Assembly (NCBI GenBank): GCA_963969595.1
Contig: OZ018413.1
Location: forward strand, 5,112,711-5,176,710
Reading direction: 5' to 3'
DNA from: Neckera pumila
Taxonomy: Eukaryota > Streptophyta > Bryopsida > Hypnales > Neckeraceae
DNA length: 64,000 nt
The position numbers and the translations under genes are program-made. This document shows positions 35,126-50,060 of this stretch, piece by piece (the first letter of the stretch is position 1; each line of letters opens with the position of its first letter). The notes under the pieces were generated by a model, which was given only the letters and a program-made list of their open reading frames with translations, was not told the DNA's origin and searched no databases.

Positions 35126-35437
35126 CATTAGATGATATTTGGGGGTCTTGGAGGGCCGTTTCAGGCTTGTTCCCTGATCTGCCCAGATTCAGTGAACGTC
35201 GATACGGGTGTGTCAGAAAAAAAAAATTTCAAAAAAATAAAATAAATAAATAAATAAATATTACCAAAATATCATTTTAAGCAAAAAAAATAAAAATTAT
35301 TTTATTTTTTCAAAAAATGACGTGGCAGTCGCTCGACCACGTCAGTCAGCTGCTGCTGCTGCGTTCCCGCAATCTGGGAACGCAGCAGACAGTAGGGGAA
35401 CTCAAAGCCTTCTAAGACCCCTGAATCTCATCTAATG
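35126..35437. mobile_element. 312-bp MITE, copy 2 (inverted relative to copy 1)
   Basis: Begins CATTAGATGATATTTGGGGG and ends with CATCTAATG. Content runs opposite to the copy at 12545: the CTGATCTGCCCAGATTCAGTG block is on the left, and the GCGTTCCCGCAATCTGGGAACGC hairpin flanked by GCTGCTGCTG is on the right. The two copies remain alike over most of their length, implying fairly recent activity. Confidence 0.75.
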
Positions 35438-36280
35438 TGAATGCATCATTCTACTGTAGTAATGAATATTTATATAAGGTAACTACACCTTAAATCGCAC
35501 AATTAAAGAAATTCAACATGATTCCCACTATTATATTGGAAACCTTTTTGTGGGATCTTGTTGGTAGACGAAAAGGAGATTCTGGATTTTCTTAGAATAC
35601 ATTTTTGGACACTGCGTGAATAAACTATGAATTTTCAAAGTGCTGAGAATAGGTGTGATCATAGAGTCATATGAATAGTGGGAGTACATTTTAGGCAAGA
35701 ATATCCAATGTGCAGTTTTAGGAACCATGCAATTTTTAGGTGTAGTTACCTTAGTGTGGACTGTCAAGAAATTTTGTGTACAGTAATTGCTGAAAGGAAG
35801 TCTAGAAGTTTTTGTTTTTTCTCTGCAACCCAAATTCTCATCCACAAAATCACAAATGTGACAAGCTGGTATCATCTTGGCCTGCGTTCCGTTCCAGTGC
35901 AGAATTTTTATCATTGATTTCCTAGGACGGAACTCTGCCAGAAGTCACTCGGTGCATGCATTGAATTCCAGACTAGCAGGCTGAGAATAAGTTAGGGAAG
36001 GATGGAAAAAAAAAAAGTGGCAGAGTTTATGTTATGTGTAAAAAGAAAGGGCCGCCAAATTGAGAACATGAGAGCATCGCCACCCATTCACAGCGCCCGG
36101 GGTTTGGGTAGGGCCGGGAAGAAAAAAGAGAGTCACCCATTCACGGGAACGGGACAAAAGAAGACTAGTCACTCCAAAATGAGCTCTCCAAACACTAGCT
36201 CCATATCCCTGCCAAGCTTTGCCCCGGGCTTGATCTTGTCGGCTTTGTTGGTTTGTGGGCCATTTCTAACTTTTTTTTAA

Positions 36281-37191
36281 CCCCTAAAGGACCAAGGACT
36301 TTTTTCTGCCAAAAAACTCTTAAAACGGCCATTTCTAGAGCAAAGAGTACAAAAGTTTACAAAAATAAAAATTGTACATCTAACTGTAGGATCTTATACC
36401 TAACGAGTATGAAAATGTGTGGAAAAATTTCAGAATTTTTTACCACACAGATTGCAAGATATCTACGTTTAAAGTGAAAAAAAACAAGTTTTTCAGCACA
36501 TTGCGCGACTAGATTTTTTGACTTTGAACATTCTTAACTTTAACTTCTTGCACTACAGAGTTTTGAGCTTTAAATCTTTCTAGTGGAGAATTGAGTTAAG
36601 AGTTTGGGGAAAAAAAAAAAATTCAAAAAAACTTAATTTTCATTCTTAAAAAAGTTGTTCAGTAGAAGTAGATACAAGATAGAAGGAAAATCTAAAATAT
36701 TAATATCTTTTAGATGGAATTAAAATGCACTAATCCCAATGGTAAGATTGTTCTAGCAAAAAAACTAGACCATGTGGAACTTCTTTTTTTGAAAAATTGC
36801 AAAAGTTGATTTCCAAAATGAATCCTTCAAATTATTTTTTTCAAGAAGATGCTCTAATTGCCCGGAAAACAAGATTATCCATAATTTTCTCATAAAAAAT
36901 CCAAATGAAATGAATCAAAGCTTTCAAAATAGACAAAAAGAATAACCTATAAGGAAAAAAAATAAAAAAAATTAAATTAAATTTTTTGCTGCCCCTTTTC
37001 CCTTGTTTTGAGCTTATTTGGGCATAACTTTTGTTCCTGGGCACCAATTGAAAAAAAAACTATATTCCCACAAAGCTTATCATTTTTTCTATCTCCAAAA
37101 AAAGTTTCAAAAAATCACAACAAAAATTCAGCCCATAGGTACCTGTCCAAAATCCCATTTGTCCCCCAAAGGGACAATGGTCCTTTAGGGG
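36281..37191. mobile_element. Family A TTAA element, copy A1 (best-preserved ends)
   Basis: A 911-bp element starting CCCCTAAAGGACCAAGG after TTAA (36277-36280) and ending CAATGGTCCTTTAGGGG; the right flank TTCA is one base off TTAA. The terminal 14 bp CCCCTAAAGGACCA are perfectly inverted. The right end also has a subterminal GTCCC..GGGAC hairpin. No transposase is encoded, so movement would need a helper elsewhere. Confidence 0.82.
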
Positions 37192-37668
37192 TTCATCAAT
37201 TAGCATTTTGGTTGGCTCTTGGTTATGACAAGTCATTAATACATGAGTTTGTCTTGTTTTGGTATGTGCACTTCCCCGTGAATGGGTGGCGGACGGAAGC
37301 AACCCGAGAGCTACAGAGCACTAGCCAGCCCATTTTCCCAGCCTTGTTTCCAGGGAATGGGTGGCAATGCTCTGATGCTTTGAACCTAAAACTAGACTGC
37401 CATCTTCTAAAATCTTGAGAAACCTGCAAACTGACAAGAACTTATTATTTCTATTTCTAAGGTAGAAGTACCTATTTCCAACATTCCCCATGATGGCTTT
37501 ATAGGGTGACCTATTGTTGAATGCATTGTTCATTGAAAAAGATTCTTTATTTGTACCTTCTCGTCCATTCATCTCTCTTCCCTCCTTTCTTAGGAGAAGT
37601 GCCAAAGCTAACTATAATAAGTGAGTCTATGAGACCGGAATGGATCTGAATGAAAAATCCTTATTTAT

Positions 37669-38589
37669 CTCGTAAAGGACCGGCATACATTTTTTGGTTG
37701 TATAGAAATTTTGGGCAGGTATGTGTGACTAGAGATTTCCATGTCTTAGGTTGAAATTTTAATAGAAGGTGGGCGCAAAAAATATCTTTCATATGCACTA
37801 AATTTCAAGACATTTGAAAATGTGCTTCAAAAGTTATGGCCTGTTATGTTACTTTTTTCATAATTGGGCAATTGAGGCAGATAAAGAAAAGTCACTTTTT
37901 TCAAAACCAAAAATTTGAAGTTGGTTTTCTAGAATTACATATACGTAAAAAGCTTTGAATCATCCCATTTTGATTTATGAGTCAAAAGTTATGAAGGTTT
38001 TTAGTTTGCGGGCAGTTATGGATTTTCTACTCTAAAATAAACTTTGAAGTCCTTTATCTTACTCAGTTTTCAATATTTTTGGAACAAAATAAAATCATGG
38101 GATGTAGATTATTTATTACAACATTGCAACCATTGGGATTAGCATTTTTCAATTCCATAATTAAATTCTTGACAATTTTGTATTTTGAATCATTCTCTAC
38201 TATCTACTTACTATTTTTTTCCTATATATTGTACAATTCCAAATGATGTGAAAATTTTCAAGCATGTAGCCAAATTATCGAGGAAAAAGAATCCAAAGAA
38301 GCACCATCATATTGGACATTTTTTCATCAAAAAGTGAGCTTGTAAAGTGCGCATGCCTTGTTTTTTGCAGAGTCAAAAAAATGGTTTCAATGAACTTGAA
38401 TGCTTATATCTTGCAATCCATGCGGTAGAAATTTCTGAAATTTTTACCATATGTTCTCAAATCAGCATACTACAAGATCCTATGGTTACATGTGTCAAAA
38501 TTTATTTTTTTTCAAAAATTGGATAAAGGTACTAAAAATGGCAATTTTTGAGCATTTTCGGTGAAAACATAGTGATGGAACTTTAGAGG
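37669..38589. mobile_element. Degraded family A element, copy A7
   Basis: Retains GTAAAGGACC at the left, TTTTGGGCAGGTATGTG, ATCCATGCGGTAGAAATTTC and ACTTTAGAGG at the right, in the same order as copy A2. TTAA flanks are no longer intact. It is clearly older than the other copies. Confidence 0.55.
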
Positions 38590-41500
38590 TTATATTAAAT
38601 AAAATATTCACTACCATGATTTTTTATTTTTATATTTTTGCATTCTTCCTTGTCCCTATGTTTGCAATAATAATGTTCCCGAAGCTCAATTTCTCAACGA
38701 ATTGTCCATATCCTACATGCTGAAATGCTTAAATTATAGGAAATAGGTCCCTCTATTTTACCAAATGTTCTAAATTGGAAGACTTGAAAATCCTACTCTC
38801 TTTGTTTCAAAATGAATCCATGGTTTCTAGTCGGTAAGAAAATATGGGAGTACCGTAGATTTATTTTGAGATAAAGGGAGGATTTAGACTTAGAAAACAA
38901 AACATGGTTTTTGAATAGGGGTTTAAGCTTCTTTTGTATTTGAGGATCCGTCACTTATTTATAGAGAACCATATGTTCAATATCATATTTGACTCAATAG
39001 AGTGCAAATTATGTACTAAAATATGGTAAAACATACAACTTTGGATTGAAAATTCAACAATTCAAATATTTCATGTCAATGTCATCTTAGCATCTTTGCA
39101 TTTTCATGATATTGCATTGTACAAGCACTATATGTGATCAATTTGCACCTTCTCAAATGTTTAAAAGGTACAATAATGATCCAAATTGGGAGTATCATGT
39201 GTTGTTGGATCCGACAACATCAATACAAACTCCTGTCACTATTGTTTATATCAATTCTTGATAGAATACATGCTTCAAAGACACTATTCAACTTCATCTC
39301 TTTTGCGTGCGCATAGAATCAAATGAACATTGATATGTTTCATCCGTCAACCTACTCCATTTTAACTATAAATTTTTTTGTTGCCAATGCTTATTTTTTG
39401 TCACACTTGTAGTTACGGTGTAATGAAGTTAAAAGTGATTGTAAGAAACACTTGTACCATTAGGAAAAATTTCAACCCTCCAAAAGGCCACTAAGGAATT
39501 TATTTATGGGATCCTTTGATGCAATTCCAGAATGAATAAAAAAATATTTTTTCTTAAAAAAATATTTTCTTTCGGAAAAAAATATTAAGAAACTAAATAG
39601 AAATATTAAAAAAATAAGAATCTAACATGCCACATCAACACCAAAATTTTAAAATCTTTAAGAAAAAAATTAAAAACTATTATTGATTTTTTTTCTATAG
39701 TTGCACCAGGTAGGTGCAGAACTTGCGGCCTTCTGGAGGGCTGAAATTTTTTGTAATGTTTTGTTGCATTTTACTATGATATAAGTGATTTATTCTACAA
39801 TAATTTTAATATATTAAAATAAATTATTATTTCTTAAAAAATTATATCCAATTTATGGACCTTTAAGAAGATTTTGTATTAGGAATACTAACTATAGAAA
39901 AAAAATTCTATATAGAAGTAGTAATGCAGAATCTCAAAAAAAATGGGTAATTTCATAACACTTTGATTTGAAAAATATAGGAAAATTTTGAAAATTTGAA
40001 ATATGATTGACCATTTGAAAGCAATTCTGTAAAAGTGTTCAAACATGCAAAGAACCACCAATTGAGATTGATTTTTTTGTTTGTTTAAACATGCATTCAC
40101 AAAGACAATTGCTTTGAAGATTTATATAGTATATACAATTAGTAATTCTTAACCCTATAACATTGCATCAACCATGTGTTGACCAATGGATGACTTCTAA
40201 AGTTTATATTTGACTAAAAAATGCAGACATTCATCCAAAATTTATAATGTAAGTTCTTTGAGTTGTACATAATAAACAACTTTGAAATGATGCATATAAA
40301 TGTATTTTGATACATTAGTAGACATATCGGATCATTGGCACCTTCATTTCACTAAGAATTGTGATTTACTAATTCAAGTGGAAGTTAATTTGCAATTTTA
40401 TTTTGCCCAATTGTTGCACATGCCTTGTTGTCTTTACTATCTATACACTAAAGTTGATTGACTCCAAATTTTACCTTTTAGATATTTTTCTTAACTCGCC
40501 AATTTGGGTTCCTGCGCTACTATCACAGCAGAAACTACTGCGAGGAAAATACCTTCCTATTGTTAATAGAAATTGGTCTATAAGAGGACTATGTCCTCCA
40601 AATTTAAGCTCTAAATTCTTTAGTATAGATATTCGATAGTACTTCTAAACCTTAAATACACAATTGTGATGTATTTTCAAAAACCAATAATCATATGTAT
40701 ACCATTTTTTTGACAAAGTTGGCACACAAGGGATGAAAATAACGTCCTTGTACTTCTTTGTATTAGTAAAAATAACTAGTTTATTGAGGATTTACCAAAA
40801 AGAAACTTTGGACCATATTCTAAGACCCTCCAAAAAAAACTTGTGGACTTGTCATGTAAGTCATCAAATGGCGTTTAAGGAGGGTATCTCCCAACCACCA
40901 TTTTTTCTACTTGTTTATAGTTATTATTATTAGAATGGTCAAATTTTTATATTTTCTTATTGATGGATGAAGAGTTTCTAATGTACCAAAGAATGCAACA
41001 TTTGAATATTGTAAGCAAAAAGTTATGAAGGGTAAAAAGATTTTTGGTAGATATTCTAAAATTATTTCTTCAATTCATATGTACATAGTGATTTTGGCAA
41101 TGTACACAAAGTGATGATGGAAATTTTAGACAAGGTGCAATTTTGATGTACCCACCTTACCATGAGACAAATTAGGGTAAAAATTGTGTATTCGTTCCTA
41201 TTTGAAAAAGCATTAGAAAAAAACGGGGCTTCAAGAGGGCCGTTCAATTCTAGCCAACAATACAAATACAACAAAAATATGATATAATATTTTATTTTTT
41301 TCAAAAATATTATTTTAATTTTTATTTCTATATATTTGTACTACTTGTCTAGTCTCCATTTTTATCTAACAAATGTTATGGAAGAACATGATAAAAGTTG
41401 CAGGCCTACAAGTGACAAGTAAAGAAAAATTCAAAGACGATGCCCCGAAGTCCACTACCCAACTTATCTTCCCATCCCATGACCACTTGTCCACTAATGG

Positions 41501-43324
41501 CACTCTTCTACAGGTGAAGATCTACCCAAACCAAATGACCTAATGTAGGTTGTATTACATATTTTAGTGTTAGTTTTTCATATGAGTAAGTACATACAAT
41601 TGTACATATGATTTATTAAAAAAAATTAACACTCATGTAACTTATACAGTTTATAACCGCCACTTCATACACAAATATGTGGTAGTAAATATATTCACTT
41701 GTAGAAAGGGGAAGTGTTGGAGCACTAAATTTAGGCCCTCCTTTCTTCTATCTTGCATGTGGATTAGTTTTGTAAATATTTAAGAAAAACTGGAAGCATA
41801 TCTAAAGTCTACCAGAGTTTTTTATTTATATTTGTTTGACGGCTACTATGGAAAAAAGGAATCTCTTCTTTGCTATAAAGGCATTAAAATTTTATAAATA
41901 ATTCTTTTTAAAATAAAAATAATGCAATATAAAAATGTTTGTATGTCTAGGACAAATATGAAAATATTTATGTGTATATAGGTGTGTCTTAAGGTGCGTC
42001 TCTAACATTTATGAAACAAACTAATAATAAATTAGAAACTAGAAGACAATTGAAAGATGGAAGACTCATAGATTTTGGGTCTGTATTATGGTAGAAGTTA
42101 TAGATTTATAATTTGGAATATTTGAGCCAAGAAAATTAAAATATCAGAATTCTACTTCAAAATTAGGGGTGATCATTTGAGCTAAATTTGCAAATTTTGC
42201 AAGTGCTACTATCCAAAAATCGGATTTGATACACGTCCAAACATCTACTTCCAGTAATTATCCAAGGCTACTTCCAGTAATCTAACCATACCAAATGGGT
42301 GAATGGAATTTGGTACATGTTGACTTATCCTAGATGTTTCATCCAAAATTCCCTTATTTTTTTATACTTTGGTCTTTTTGAAATGAAAGTATTTGATAAT
42401 TTGATGGAGAATATTGTATCAAGTGATTTTTCATCCTTCAAGTGCAAAAATACAAAATTTGGTGTACAAAAAGTTGCAAAGACTTGAACAAATAGCATTT
42501 GTGATGCATTAAAGAGAGGCTTAGGTGGTAAGAAGTAGTAAAATGTTGAGTAGGGTGTATATATATTATACTACCGGTAGTCAACAATCCAAAAGTTGTT
42601 TAAATTATATTCTTGCTATAGGATTGTAAATGAAAATTCGGATTCCAATTAACCTCCACCCTAGAATGGATTTCTCTCTCAATTCCACTTAACCTCCAAA
42701 GGAACAAATAGTGCTTGTTCAAGAAACAAATGGAATTTAGATAGGTGATGATGAAAAAAAATGAACAAATGCTTCAAAAAATTTGCCATGAAATGTACAT
42801 TCATTTCCTTTATGGAAATATAAAAACATCCAATTAGAAGCCTGGAAGAAAAGTTATATTGCCAAAAAGATCCAAGCAGTTTGGATAGTTTAAACATCTT
42901 TTGTTGAATTGCTTATCTACTTCTGAAATTTGACATATATGTAACTAAAATGATATGTATACTAAAGCAACTTTAGGCTCTTATGAATAGAGGTGGTACA
43001 TTTAAGGCAAGAATTTGTAGGGGGGGTTTAGAAAAAAATCAAAATTAGACGCGGTACCTTACATCTAAAACCAACCCGACAATTGCAAGCATTTGAGCTA
43101 AATTAGTAAATTGCCTAAACTTTTGCTATGTCCTATTGACACTTAAAGAAGAATTTTGTACCATCTTAGCACGCACATTTCAACTTTACAAGACTAAACT
43201 ACAAATTTTCAAAACATCAATCACAATACCCAAAACATTCCCTAGATTCTCATATTCAAAGAGTGTAGATCTTACACAAGCATCCTTAGGGATCAATTTT
43301 CCAACATGTTATCTCATATAAGAA
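38590..43324. other. Long AT-rich intergenic stretch without genes
   Basis: No exon chain or conserved domain was found. A short dispersed repeat near 39705-39770 matches one near 11325. AAGAAACACTTGTACCATT near 39447 resembles the end of the palindromic element at 18346. Runs such as AAAAAATATTTT near 39540-39600 are low complexity. Confidence 0.45.
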
Positions 43325-43617
43325 TTAGCAATTGGCGCTTGCTTTGCTATGCATTAAATGTATTACTTTCATCAATTTATCATGGAATAGAATTTAGATA
43401 AACAAAGTATATATTATCTATAAATGAAAACATTGACATCCTCATAGAATATTCTTTGAAAAAATTTATATAGTGCTATATAAAGTAATTAAAGAAAAAT
43501 TTTATATCATAATTTTTACAAAATAACCTTTGCAAAGATGAAAACATTTCAATAAGAATAAATTAATCAAGTGAATAATGTAAGTAGAATCTTCACATTT
43601 GAATACGTAGTGCAACG
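43325..43617 (-). mobile_element. Possible Helitron-like unit remnant
   Basis: On the minus strand it ends GCAAAGCAAGCGCCAATTGCTAA, a variant of the CTAG-ended terminus seen elsewhere, but no TC start of the family is visible before the next unit at 43618. Treated as a truncated relative. Confidence 0.4.
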
Positions 43618-43886
43618 CTAGCGGTTGGTGCCACAGTTGGTGCTTCCTTATTCTTTAATATTACATTTTAAAAAGACATGGAATTTATCTATAGTTTTGT
43701 TGTCTGAAAAGTTTCTTTGAATTTTTTTTAGAAGTATCCATTTGATTTTCAAATATTTCATGAAAAGAATACATAATATATAGTAGAAAGTATCCTATGG
43801 CTATTACAAAAGCAAGTGAATTTCTATAATATTATTCAAAATTGAATTGTAATGTTATAGAGGTCCTTGTGATTTTAGTAGTATGA
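43618..43886 (-). mobile_element. Helitron-like short unit, second locus
   Basis: Near-identical to 22687-22943 through ATTCTTTAATATT, AGACATGGAATTTATC and CCTATGGCTATTACAAAAG. The TC start is at 43886 and a CTAG-type end at 43618. It is joined head-to-tail with the long unit that starts at 43887. Confidence 0.65.
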
Positions 43887-45515
43887 CTAGCAATTGGCAC
43901 TTGCTATGCTACGCATTCATCATTAGAATTTTATTAAAAAATTTATATATTAGATAAAATGCAGAACAAAAATTTCAATAAATCTTCAAATAAAAATCAC
44001 TAAGATCTTTGTATAATTTTGTTTATAAGTAAGCATATATTGAAATGTACAATAGAAATCTATGGAATGATGAATGAAATATATGCAATGATGAATACTG
44101 TAAAAGATATACATTTATTGTAATGCATTCAAAAGTTGACTCAATTGTTACAAACAATGGCAACCCAAAAACTTGGTGAATTGAAAAGAAAAACTTGTAA
44201 ATTTCAAAAAAATCATGAACAACTTACTTGTTGTGAAATCCAAAATCGCTTCAATTGAATAAATTTCTCAAATCATTTGATAGTAGCAATAGAATTTGAA
44301 ATCATAAAAGCTGTAAAAGTGGGTGATTGCAAACAACTACTCTATTTCTGTAATATAATATTGTGTGAAAATATTATTTTTATGTATGCATGATTGAAAA
44401 TATTTTTACAAAGTATTAACTCCTAAAATACAGAGGCCCTTTTTCTGCCAAAAAACACTCAAAACTGCCATTTCTATAGCAAAAATTTAAAAAAATTTAA
44501 AAATGTTTTTTTTTCCACATCTAGCCATAGGATCTTATACCTAACTAGTTTGAGAGTGTGTGGAAAAAATTTCAGAGTTTTTGACCGCACAGATTGCAAG
44601 ATATCTTTGTTTAAAGTGAAAAAAACAAGTTTTTCAGCACATTGCGGGACTAGATTTTTTGACTTTGAACATTTTTAACTTAAAAATTTTGCACTACAGA
44701 GTTTTGAGCTTTGAATCTTTGTAGTGGAGAATTAAATTGAGAGTCTAGGAAAACAAAACAAAACAAAGCTAAATTATCATTCTTTAAAAAATTGTTACGT
44801 AGAAGTAGGTACAAGTTAGAAGGAAAATCTAAAATATTCATATATTTTAGATGGAATTAAAATGCACTAATCCCAATGGTGAGATTGTTTTATCAGGTAA
44901 TATAAGTCATGCAAAAAAAAAAACTGAAAATTTTGAAAAATTTCATTTAGAAATGCATCCTAGAAGTTATTTTTTTCAAAAAAGATGCTCTAACTGCCCA
45001 AAAAACAAGAATGTCCATAACTTTTTCATAACAAATCCAAATGAAATGAATCAAAGCTTTCCAAATAGAAAAAAATATAATCTATGAGAAAAAAAATATG
45101 AAAAAAGAAAATTCAAATTTTTGTCCTTTTTTTTTTGTTGCTCGCCGTCCCCTGTTTTGAGCTTATTTGGTCATAACTTTTTTTCCCGGGCACCAATTGT
45201 GAAAAAAATTATATTCCCACAAAGCTTATCAATTTTCCTATCTTCAAATAAAGTTTCAAAAAATCACAACAGAATTTTAGCTTGTAGGTACCTGCCCAAA
45301 ATCCCAAATGTCTGCTGAACCGACAATGGTCCTTTAGGGGTTAAAATTAATTATGTTAAAGACTTATTGAAATCATTATCATGCATTCTATTCAAATATA
45401 TCAAAATTTTACTAATATGTGATACAATGAATGTGTAGCATAGCAAGCATGAACCCCTATTATTGATGGTAGCATTTGTGATATTACAAAGGGAGTTATG
45501 ATTTTAGTAGTATGA
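43887..45515 (-). mobile_element. Helitron-like long unit interrupted by family A copy A3
   Basis: The CTAG-type end is at 43887 and the TC start (TCATACTACTAAAATCATAA) at 45515. It is collinear with 22185-22686 apart from an extra internal block near 44175-44360 and a 921-bp insertion at 44420-45340 flanked by TTAA. The uninterrupted copy carries a single TTAA at the equivalent place (about 22529-22532). Confidence 0.7.
44420..45340. mobile_element. Family A TTAA element, copy A3, with a known empty site
   Basis: A 921-bp element with ends CTCCTAAAATAC and GGTCCTTTAGGGG, flanked by TTAA on both sides (44416-44419 and 45341-45344). It is inserted in a Helitron-like repeat whose other copy still has the undisturbed site, TACAAAATA TTAA AATTAATTA. 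It is collinear with A1 and A4. Confidence 0.86.
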
Positions 45516-46750
45516 AAATGTATCATATACCTCTCAAAAGGATTAGACATTATTTCCATTTCAATCAACCACCACCCTTTTCAAAATAAATGAAAAACAC
45601 AATTTCACAGACAAGTACAAATATGAATATTAGTATGAATATGAATATGGATGCTGAGCATATATGGAGCAAATCAATGTATGTCCCATATTTTTTGGCA
45701 ACATTAGGACGTTAGAAGAATAGAGGAATCTTAGGTTCAAGGATTTTTTTGAAAACAAAACTTCTATCTTGACAAACAATTTTAATTAAGGTAGAACAAC
45801 CTAATGCCATCAGTTCCAACTCTAATATCTACTAGATCCTCCCATTTGCATCAGTGACCCATCCATACCACAATTTAACAACCCTTTAGCATTATGACAA
45901 TGCACTTGGAGAGGGGACAACTCAATGTATGGTTTAGCATAGGTCTATCTATGCTTTACCAATTAAATAGTCTCAATAAACTTTGAAAATCATAGAAAAT
46001 TCATTTCTTGTCAGAATGTCTTCATTCTACTTGCAAGTGGCTTCTCTCAAACTATTCAATCTCTCAAAAAATACGTCAGTTGACAAATAATTTGTTCAAG
46101 GTTCCTAGATAACAAATATGGGTAGTAATAAGCTAATCTATCTTATCCTTTACAAAAATAAATGAAAACAACAACAACCAAAACACTCTCTCACCACTTA
46201 CTAAGGTGTGCACCTCCAAATGTGCCATTAACCCTAAACTGCCATATTCACTCTGTATACATCTCCACAATCAATTACGTACCTATGTGGATGCAATTAT
46301 TTTACAACCAAACTTTGTTCCTTTATAACTTTTGCAGACGGTATCCAAATGTCACATTCTTTGGTGCGTTGGAAACTCCTTTCAAGTGCCAACAAGAATA
46401 TACGAAAATGTGACCAGTTTAATAATAGTAACTAGGCTCAGAAGCAAAAAGTGGCGGCCCTGGGGGGTACCCACCTTACTCACTCACTACTCACTCAAAA
46501 GAGTAAAGTGTAAACAACAGCACTTCATTTATACCATGAGTACCATTGTCCTGTCTCACCTGGCAATTAGATCCTCAACAAAGATTTGCCGTTTGCACCC
46601 CAGATGCCAAATAACTAAGCTTACCCCTCTTCACATGTTTTCAAAAAAATAAAAAATAAAAAGAAGCAAAAGCCTAAGAACAACATGATGGAGAACTATA
46701 ACACAAAACAATAAAAAATTATTAAAAAAAAAGCAAAAAATGGAAAGTTA
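45516..46750. other. Intergenic DNA upstream of calmodulin
   Basis: AT-rich and without recognised genes or repeats. The open frames at 46162-46413 and 46332-46652 have low-complexity, non-conserved translations. Confidence 0.4.
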
Positions 46751-48506
<1,756 letters not shown>

Positions 48507-48930
48507 ATTTAGTCGGTGCTGGAATACTAGTTGTTCTCACTTGCGCTTTTTTTTTCCCTTCTTGCTCTTTTTTCCCTTCACAGCTTCAAGAGTATATGCA
48601 TCTGATCCTGGTGGTGAGACGAGCACGTGCAAACGCAGTCCACCAAGACAATCAATGAATATTTGTTTGTGAATATTCTTACCCTGACAATCTGAATCGT
48701 CTTTCTGGGCTGGAACAGAACTTTCAGAATCTTCTCGCATAGACAGCTGAGTTGCTGCAGTGCTTTTATTTGTTGCACCTGTTTTTGTACAGTACTATCA
48801 TGGTGTATTCTCTCCTGTAAATGCTCTAGGGCTTTGATTTACATCTGTTTTTAATTTCTCATCAACTAGCTTTGATAATGCTTTCAAGCCTCATGGCAGA
48901 ACATCCCATTCTCGGCCAAACTCCTATCCC
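48507..48930 (+). other. Calmodulin 3' UTR and flank
   Basis: Pyrimidine-rich and moderately GC-containing, with TGTAAATGC and TTTGATTTACATC motifs near 48820. Presumed 3' UTR. The minus-strand frames here are not conserved proteins. Confidence 0.4.
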
Positions 48931-49753
48931 AGACATCTAGGAAGACCCCCATTGTTTGCATTGGAAAATAGAAAATACAAATTAAGGGAAAAAATTGCTT
49001 GCTTTAGGGAGTAGGTTGTACAATGTGAAGATAGTATGTGTCTGAAAAAATTGCTTGCTTTAGGAGTAGGTTGTACAACGTGAAGATAGTATGTGTCTGA
49101 AATGAGTAGAATTTATGCCTAAATTATACACCAATTGTATATGTCATCAAGTCACTTTGAGTTTGTTTCTAATTGATGTAAATTGGTTCATTCTAGCAAT
49201 AGAAGTATGTAGTTGGTTTTGAGGTCATTATGAATTGAATTGGGGGTGTTTAGTTGGGTAGGAGGTGTTAGAAGCCCTACGATAGCTATTTTTTTGATGT
49301 CAACAAAAATGATTGCTAGCTTTCATGGGAAGTCCAAGGCAGCATCCTTCTATGAATTTTTGAAAAATCATATGAGATTGAAGAATTATTTTTTCAACTG
49401 TAACATTGTTTCTTATTGCTTGTCTACTATTGAAATTTATTCACATTTATTGGATAGTAGTATTATATTATGTTAGTCATTTTGCTTGGAATGGGCTAGT
49501 TTACCTTACTACGTGTTCATTTGGGAGATCATGATGACCTCAATAGTAACTACATACTTCTATTGCTAGAATGAACCAATTTATATTGATTTGAGGCTAA
49601 TTCAAAGTGAATTGATGATAGTGTTTCTATCCATTTCAAACACATGTTATCTTCATTTCGTATTATCAACTCCCTAAAACAAGTAATTTTTTCAATCATT
49701 TGTATTTTTTGTTTTCCAATACAAATAGGGAACAGGGCTTTTCTTAGATGTCT
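48931..49753. mobile_element. Inverted-repeat element with arms of about 230-290 bp
   Basis: The left arm (about 48931-49235) and right arm (about 49505-49753) are reverse complements at most positions: AGACATCTAGGAAGACC against the inverse of TTTTCTTAGATGTCT, and GGTTCATTCTAGCAATAGAA against its exact inverse. The left arm holds a 55-57-bp direct duplication (48989-49100) absent from the right arm. A core of about 270 bp lies between. Confidence 0.7.
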
Positions 49754-49764
49754 AGAATGGAAGT

Positions 49765-50060
49765 TTGGACTTGAATGGGGTGTTCTATTTAAATTGGGTA
49801 TGGATTGGTAGAAGCTCTATAATAGCTATTTTTCTAATAGTGACAAGAATGTCTATAGGCTTTCATGAGAAGTCCAAAGCAACATCCTTATATAAATTTA
49901 AAAACAAAATCTTATGAAGTTTGATTTTTTTTTTCTAGTTGTAACATCGTTTCTTTCTGCTTGTCTACCATTGAAATTTATTCCCACATTTTTGGAATAG
50001 CAGTATCATAATGTACTAGTCATTTGCTTGTAATTGGATAGTTTACCTTATTAGGCCTTG
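49765..50060. repeat. Direct copy of the core of the preceding inverted-repeat element
   Basis: Matches 49225-49510: ATAGCTATTTTT, CTTTCATG(G/A)GAAGTCCAA, GCTTGTCTAC(T/C)ATTGAAATTTATTC and TAGTTTACCTTA occur in the same order and spacing. It lacks the flanking arms, as if left by nested or incomplete duplication. Confidence 0.65.
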
